A DNA stretch of 36,460 bases from Ignavibacteria bacterium. GTDB lineage: Bacteria; Bacteroidota; Ignavibacteria; Ignavibacteriales; SURF-24. Shown here in pieces: positions 33,558-36,460 of this stretch. Position 1 is the first letter of the stretch. Every line of letters starts with the position of its first letter. The stretch lies in contig JAAXKN010000042.1 of the NCBI GenBank assembly GCA_025612375.1, positions 1 to 36,460 of the forward strand, given 5' to 3'. Made by a program: the position numbers and the translations under genes. The notes under the pieces are model-generated. The model worked only from the letters and a program-made list of their open reading frames with translations. It searched no databases and was not told the DNA's origin.

Positions 33558-34052
33558 ATGCATTTACCATTCAGGACAGGCTTCGGCTACGATGTTCACG
33601 CCTTTGCCGAAGGCCGGAAGCTTATTTTAGGCGGAGTTGAAATACCTTATGAAAAGGGACTTTTGGGGCATTCGGATGCAGACGTACTTCTGCATGCAGT
33701 TTCAGACGCGCTTTTAGGTGCCCTCTCCCTTGGCGACATTGGGAAACATTTTCCAGATACAGATGCGAAGTATAAAAATGCCGACAGCACAAAGCTTCTG
33801 GCTAGTGTCTATGAACTTGTAAAACAGAAAGGTTACCTGCTCGGGAACCTTGACGCCGTAATTGTAATGCAGCGCCCGAAGGTTGCCAAATTTATACAGG
33901 CTATGAGAGAAAGAACAGCACAGATCCTGGAAAGCGACACCGATCAGGTTTCCATAAAGGCCACAACAACAGAACATCTCGGCTTTACGGGAAGAGAAGA
34001 AGGTGCTGCTGCTTATGCCACGGTTCTTTTAGTTAAAAGTAAAGAGGTTTAA
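33558..34052 (+). CDS. ispF: 2-C-methyl-D-erythritol 2,4-cyclodiphosphate synthase
   Basis: IspF cyclises CDP-ME2P to MEcPP in the non-mevalonate isoprenoid pathway. It is 164 residues. Metal ligands Asp12 and His14 are in FGYDVHAF and His46 is in [19 protein letters not shown]. Asp40 lies in GHSDADV, HFPDTDA follows, and the C-terminal [16 protein letters not shown] carries the substrate contacts. The enzyme works as a trimer. Its presence indicates that this organism uses the MEP pathway. The last base of its stop codon is the first base of the DedA gene's ATG (TAATG), so the two are translationally coupled. Confidence 0.97.
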   Translation: MHLPFRTGFGYDVHAFAEGRKLILGGVEIPYEKGLLGHSDADVLLHAVSDALLGALSLGDIGKHFPDTDAKYKNADSTKLLASVYELVKQKGYLLGNLDAVIVMQRPKVAKFIQAMRERTAQILESDTDQVSIKATTTEHLGFTGREEGAAAYATVLLVKSKEV

Positions 34053-34678
34053 TGCTTGAAGATATAATTGCATATATAAGTAGTTTAAGTCCATTCTGGG
34101 TCTATATTACATTATTTTTCTTTTCTTTCATTGAGAATGTTTTTCCCCCTTCGCCAAGTGATGTAGTGGTAATATTCGGGGCCTCGCTTATTACGGGAGG
34201 AGACCAGCATATAGGATTCATACCCGTGCTTCTGATTACAAGCCTGGGCAGTTCGGCCGGTTTCATGCTTATGTATTACGTAGGAATGACCCTGGGTGAA
34301 AAAGCAGTCAGGCATAAAAAGCTGAAATTCATTTCGCCTGAATCGATCGCAAAGACAGACGAATGGTTTAAGAAATACGGCTACAAGCTGATTATCTTTA
34401 ACCGCTTCATGCCGGGAACGCGCTCTGTAATAAGCTTTTTTTCCGGATTCAGCGAGCTTGACGCTAAAAAGACTTTTATTTATGCCACAATAAGCGCATT
34501 TGCCTGGAACGTCATAATCATCTGGTTAGGCGTAATACTCGGCAATAACATTGAGGCCATAGACAAGTACCTCGCAATTTACAGCAATGCAGTCATTGGA
34601 CTTACTTTACTGGCAGTTTTAGCCATAGTTATTAGACAGATTTTACTGAAACAAAAGCGGCAGAAAAGTGAATCTTAA
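34052..34678 (+). CDS. DedA/VTT-family membrane protein
   Basis: This 208-residue inner-membrane protein has the DedA signature. FIENVFPPSPSDVVVIFGAS near 27-46 is the first re-entrant motif with its acidic residue, and NRFMPGTRSVISFFSG is the conserved arginine motif. Several helices and the terminal helix near 178-200 are visible. DedA proteins are needed for membrane-potential maintenance, lipid transport and envelope integrity; some recycle undecaprenyl phosphate or phosphatidylethanolamine. Its start is coupled to ispF, the isoprenoid gene, and its end overlaps lnt. That order fits a cell-envelope lipid theme, but the precise activity is not resolved by sequence. Confidence 0.92.
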   Translation: MLEDIIAYISSLSPFWVYITLFFFSFIENVFPPSPSDVVVIFGASLITGGDQHIGFIPVLLITSLGSSAGFMLMYYVGMTLGEKAVRHKKLKFISPESIAKTDEWFKKYGYKLIIFNRFMPGTRSVISFFSGFSELDAKKTFIYATISAFAWNVIIIWLGVILGNNIEAIDKYLAIYSNAVIGLTLLAVLAIVIRQILLKQKRQKSES

Positions 34679-36347
34679 GTTCCTTCAAAGAATCCCTGTT
34701 ACACCGGAAGAAAGAAAATTAAGAAAAAAGCAGCGCATGCTGGGCTTACTAAGCGGCCTGCTGATGGGCCTGGCATTTCCCCCTGTACCATTCCCATTTA
34801 CGCTTCTCATATTTTTGGGCCTCGTTCCCTACTTAAGTGTGCTTGAAAAAAAAGAAAAGCTGCTTGATATAAACAGGTTTACATATCTTACTTTTTTTAT
34901 CTTTAACATTATAACTATATACTGGGTTGGGAGCTGGACCAGTGAGGCGGATCCGTTTTTGATGGTTGGAGGCATCCTCCTTCTTTTTATCAATACCGCG
35001 TTCTTTCTTATCCCATCCACTCTTTACTATTTTGCCAGAAAGACATTCGGAAACTTTACAGCGCTGATGCTCTTGCCCTTCTTCTGGGTTTCATACGAAT
35101 ATTTTTATATGATAACAGATGCAAGCTTCCCATGGCTTACACTGGGAAACGGGATGACGCATTTCCTGCACTTCATACAGATTGCAGACATCATCGGGGC
35201 GCTCGGGCTCTCGCTTCTGGCAATATACATTAATGCATTTTTCTTTCTGGCAATGAGGCACTTTAAGAGCAACAAGAAAAAGAGCTATATTGCACTTGCT
35301 GCGGCACTGGTGCTTTTTATTGTTCCAATTATTTACAGCACTTACCGCCTTAATACTTTTAAGGTCTCAAAAAATACCATTAAAGTGGGGCTCATTCAGC
35401 CTAACCTTGACCCATGGGACAAGTGGTCGGGTGCTGGGGGACGTGAGCTGATGCACGGGTACCTGGAGTTATCCCGGGAGGCCGCGGGCAAAGGGGCGCA
35501 GGCAGTATTCTGGCCCGAAACGGCGCTTCCTTTTTATTTAAGGGACGGCAGCCACCGCGATGCCATCGACTCGATTTATAATTTTGTACAGAAAAACGGC
35601 GTTTATCTCATTACCGGGATGCCCGACTTTATTTACTTTCCGAAAGCAGGCGAGGCTCCTCCGGATGCAAAGTACAGCAGGGTAAACGAGATGTATTACG
35701 CAACGTACAATTCCGTGCTGTTGTTTTCACCTTACTCATATCATATTGAACGTTATGCAAAGCAGAAGCTTGTTCCCTTTGGCGAAAGGGTGCCGTTTGT
35801 TGATGCGCTTCCATTTTTAGGGGATTTCCTTAAATGGAATGTAGGGCTTTCGGGCTGGAACATTGGGCGTGACACTCTGGTATTTAACTTAATTGAGAAG
35901 CCTTCCGGATCCAAAACCGCGTTTGACACTGTAAAGGTAAACAGCCTGGTTTGTTTTGAATCGGTTTATCCGGCCTTTGTTGCAGCTTTTGCACAAAGAG
36001 GCGCCCAGCTGATAAGCGTTGTAACAAACGACAGCTGGTACGGAAACTCCAGCGGCCCTTACCAGCATAAGGAAATTTCGGTCCTGAGGGCAATTGAGAA
36101 CAGGAGGACTGTAGTAAGAGCGGCCAACGGGGGCATAAGCACGATAATAGACCCTCTGGGAAGGACGGTCGTTGAGTCGAAGATGTTTACAAGGACGGAA
36201 ATTACAGGTAATGCTCCTTTAGAAACAGTTCTCACGTTTTATTCTAAGCATCCTTTAATCATTCCGTATCTGTCATTTATGGTTTCCGGTTTGATGATAA
36301 TAATTTTCTTTGGCGCAAAGATTTTCAGAAAGGTTAAACGGGATTAG
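34668..36347 (+). CDS. lnt: Apolipoprotein N-acyltransferase Lnt
   Basis: Lnt adds the third acyl chain to the N-terminal Cys of lipoproteins in the inner membrane. It is 559 residues, longer than the E. coli protein (512). It starts with GTG inside the DedA gene. Membrane helices fill residues 22-225 (for example LGLLSGLLMGLAFPPVPFPF), and the nitrilase-like domain follows. The catalytic triad is visible as Glu284 in FWPETALPFYL, Lys367 in AKQKLVPFGERVPF and Cys429 in NSLVCFESVYP. The stretch FAQRGAQLISVVTNDSWYG is conserved. The nitrilase part has a loop enlarged near 325-345. A last helix at about 530-550 closes the protein. Palindromic repeats start directly behind its stop codon. Confidence 0.95.
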   Translation: MNLKFLQRIPVTPEERKLRKKQRMLGLLSGLLMGLAFPPVPFPFTLLIFLGLVPYLSVLEKKEKLLDINRFTYLTFFIFNIITIYWVGSWTSEADPFLMVGGILLLFINTAFFLIPSTLYYFARKTFGNFTALMLLPFFWVSYEYFYMITDASFPWLTLGNGMTHFLHFIQIADIIGALGLSLLAIYINAFFFLAMRHFKSNKKKSYIALAAALVLFIVPIIYSTYRLNTFKVSKNTIKVGLIQPNLDPWDKWSGAGGRELMHGYLELSREAAGKGAQAVFWPETALPFYLRDGSHRDAIDSIYNFVQKNGVYLITGMPDFIYFPKAGEAPPDAKYSRVNEMYYATYNSVLLFSPYSYHIERYAKQKLVPFGERVPFVDALPFLGDFLKWNVGLSGWNIGRDTLVFNLIEKPSGSKTAFDTVKVNSLVCFESVYPAFVAAFAQRGAQLISVVTNDSWYGNSSGPYQHKEISVLRAIENRRTVVRAANGGISTIIDPLGRTVVESKMFTRTEITGNAPLETVLTFYSKHPLIIPYLSFMVSGLMIIIFFGAKIFRKVKRD

Positions 36348-36353
36348 GAATCG

Positions 36354-36377
36354 GGGGCTGAAGCCCCGGGAGTTTTT
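36354..36377 (+). terminator. Hairpin behind lnt; possible terminator, also part of a palindromic repeat element
   Basis: GGGGCT and AGCCCC (36354-36359, 36362-36367) form a perfect stem around GA. GGGAG and then TTTTT follow after five bases. It may end the lnt transcript. The shared CTGAAG core with the next palindrome suggests it is part of a dispersed repeat. Confidence 0.5.
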
Positions 36378-36387
36378 ATTAATGGAT

Positions 36388-36407
36388 CCACGACCTGAAG
36401 GTCGTGG
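36388..36407. repeat. REP-like perfect palindrome
   Basis: CCACGACCT (36388-36396) and AGGTCGTGG (36399-36407) form a 9-bp perfect stem with a GA loop. The core CTGAAG is the same as in the palindrome 20 bases to the left. The flanking GGCTATT links it to the tandem array that follows. Confidence 0.75.
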
Positions 36408-36412
36408 CTATT

Positions 36413-36460
36413 CAGGTCGGGGGCTATTCAGGTCGGGGGCTATTCAGGTCGGGGGCTATT
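36413..36460. repeat. 16-bp tandem array, three exact copies reaching the window edge
   Basis: The unit CAGGTCGGGGGCTATT occurs at 36413-36428, 36429-36444 and 36445-36460 without a mismatch. It resembles the right half of the preceding palindrome plus its tail (AGGTCGTGGCTATT). The array ends exactly at the last base given, so its true length is unknown. Confidence 0.9.

Noticed and set aside
36413-36460. CRISPR array at the right edge
   Set aside because: The 16-bp units are directly adjacent with no spacers, and no cas genes are present.

Overview
The window looks like a core-genome stretch from a Bacteroidota/FCB-group bacterium, and the Ignavibacteria side of that group is my best guess. 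The evidence is a TonB-dependent receptor with an N-terminal carboxypeptidase-regulatory-like domain, many signal peptides ending in AQ or SQ, separate adjacent secD and secF with a large SecD, weak or absent Shine-Dalgarno sites on many genes, and an ECF sigma/anti-sigma pair. The taxonomic call is inference from gene content. I saw no rRNA, tRNA, insertion sequence, prophage or CRISPR array.

Layout, left to right. 1-5736: purL (cut by the left edge) diverges from an orphan TonB-dependent receptor, which converges on a small RNase H-fold exonuclease gene. 5959-9011: a CoA-disulfide-reductase-like flavoenzyme fused to a degenerate rhodanese domain, then an intact stand-alone rhodanese and an aldo/keto reductase. 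9198-12094: a nucleoside-type MFS permease, then thioesterase and threonine aldolase on the minus strand. 12209-17486 (minus): secF, secD, a SPOUT methyltransferase, an SMR (Gdx/SugE-like) exporter and rlmN. 17638-22910 (plus): acyl-CoA dehydrogenase, then a tight run of a secreted YidD-like protein, two related TPR/membrane proteins, an ACT-domain protein and a UPF0210 protein. 23049-28277 (plus): lemA plus a TPM-domain protein, a 2[4Fe-4S] ferredoxin, a coupled trio (MBL-fold hydrolase, Rieske ferredoxin, queG), and trxB. 28378-29759 (minus): a secreted protein of unknown function and a small DUF6249-like membrane protein. 29996-36347 (plus): ECF sigma factor, anti-sigma factor, era, EamA transporter, acylphosphatase, ispF, DedA protein and lnt.

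Most genes are housekeeping: purine synthesis, Sec export, rRNA and tRNA modification, isoprenoid synthesis, lipoprotein acylation and redox. The parts that deserve a second look are these. (1) Three near-identical ECF-type promoters (TGTAACC, 16-17 bp, GTCwmAA) lie between the sigma gene and the divergent DUF6249-like gene and suggest an autoregulated envelope-stress regulon. (2) A YidD-like domain has been moved behind a signal peptide and is encoded with two paralogous TPR/membrane proteins. (3) The rhodanese domain of the flavoenzyme has lost its catalytic Cys and sits next to an intact rhodanese. (4) Seven-base tandem repeats (GTTGAAT/TTTGAGT) occur at three gene borders. (5) Two CTGAAG-centred palindromes and a 16-bp tandem array run off the right edge.
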